Shown here piece after piece: positions 63,817 through 64,000 of a DNA stretch of 64,000 nucleotides. A model generated the notes under the pieces. It had not been told where the DNA came from. It ran no database searches and saw only the letters and a list, made by a program, of their open reading frames with translations. How positions within the stretch are numbered: position 1 is the stretch's first letter; every line of letters starts with the position of its first letter. A program made the translations under genes and the position numbers. This DNA comes from Brachypterus glaber (taxonomy: Eukaryota > Arthropoda > Insecta > Coleoptera > Kateretidae): positions 6,185,683 through 6,249,682 of the forward strand of contig OY294054.1 of NCBI GenBank assembly GCA_958510825.1. Reading direction: 5' to 3'.

Positions 63817-64000
63817 CTAAAAACGAGATAGGTATTTGTTTAGGCCTATGCTCCTTACACCTTAACATGAACTAAGAAAATAAATTGCTTCCACGTGACG
63901 TGACGTCATAGCATCTAGCATTTACGAAAAATTGATGAAAGGCAAAATTCGAAAGAATTTAGGCTTAAAAATACATAAATACATGGATTTACATTGTTTT
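63817..64000 (-). other. Intron of the aminopeptidase gene (partial)
   Basis: Runs out of the window; no exon recognised. Confidence 0.5.

Overview
The window looks like a repeat-dominated, AT-rich stretch of an insect nuclear genome. Evidence: host-type exons with GT/AG splice sites, insect-type Gypsy (errantivirus-like), LOA, Jockey and Penelope elements, and TA-flanked MITEs. There are no bacterial-style operons. The insect order cannot be fixed from the sequence.

Host genes lie only at the edges. At the right end, three consecutive minus-strand exons (63816-63410, 62958-62804, 61599-61351) encode the core of an M1-family aminopeptidase N; they splice in frame and carry the GAMEN motif, HELAH and the downstream WFGNLVT block. 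No later aminopeptidase exon was found to the left. At the left end, a plus-strand stretch (4372-4524) looks like the last coding exon of an unrecognised gene.

Layout. 1-4266: long inverted-repeat (foldback) element with a Penelope-like element (PLE) inserted in one arm, flanked by a 14-bp target duplication. 5185-9090: short inverted repeats around a decayed non-LTR element with an SGNH-hydrolase-like ORF. 9100-12900: AT-rich, with small palindromes and a MITE. 12950-20640: nested foldbacks, a dead non-LTR element, a tandem duplication of a MITE cluster and a second PLE fragment. 21362-23562: pieces of three further non-LTR copies. 23563-27759: LOA-type element with an open 1209-residue ORF2, running into a 200-N gap (27760-27959). 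27960-43982: minus-strand errantivirus-like Gypsy element (env, integrase, pol, protease, gag, leader, LTR) containing an apparently exact 6671-bp tandem duplication. 43993-47138: a foldback and a second, truncated LTR element on the plus strand. 47139-58375: large inverted duplication with arms of about 3.67 kb around a 3.9-kb spacer. 58165-61320: foldback pieces and an intron-containing Tc1/mariner-like transposase relic.

The most notable item is a broken gene inside and beside the inverted duplication. Its predicted protein resembles the RAG1/Transib recombinase core. In the right arm it reads 53202 to about 56485 on the plus strand and is interrupted by a 756-bp MITE and by a non-LTR retrotransposon. 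The left arm (49035-49776, minus) holds a mirror copy of its core. The right arm appears parental, because at both its ends it continues inside complete elements while the left arm stops mid-element at both ends. The 6671-bp repeat and the nearby N gap raise the possibility of assembly error and should be checked against raw long reads.
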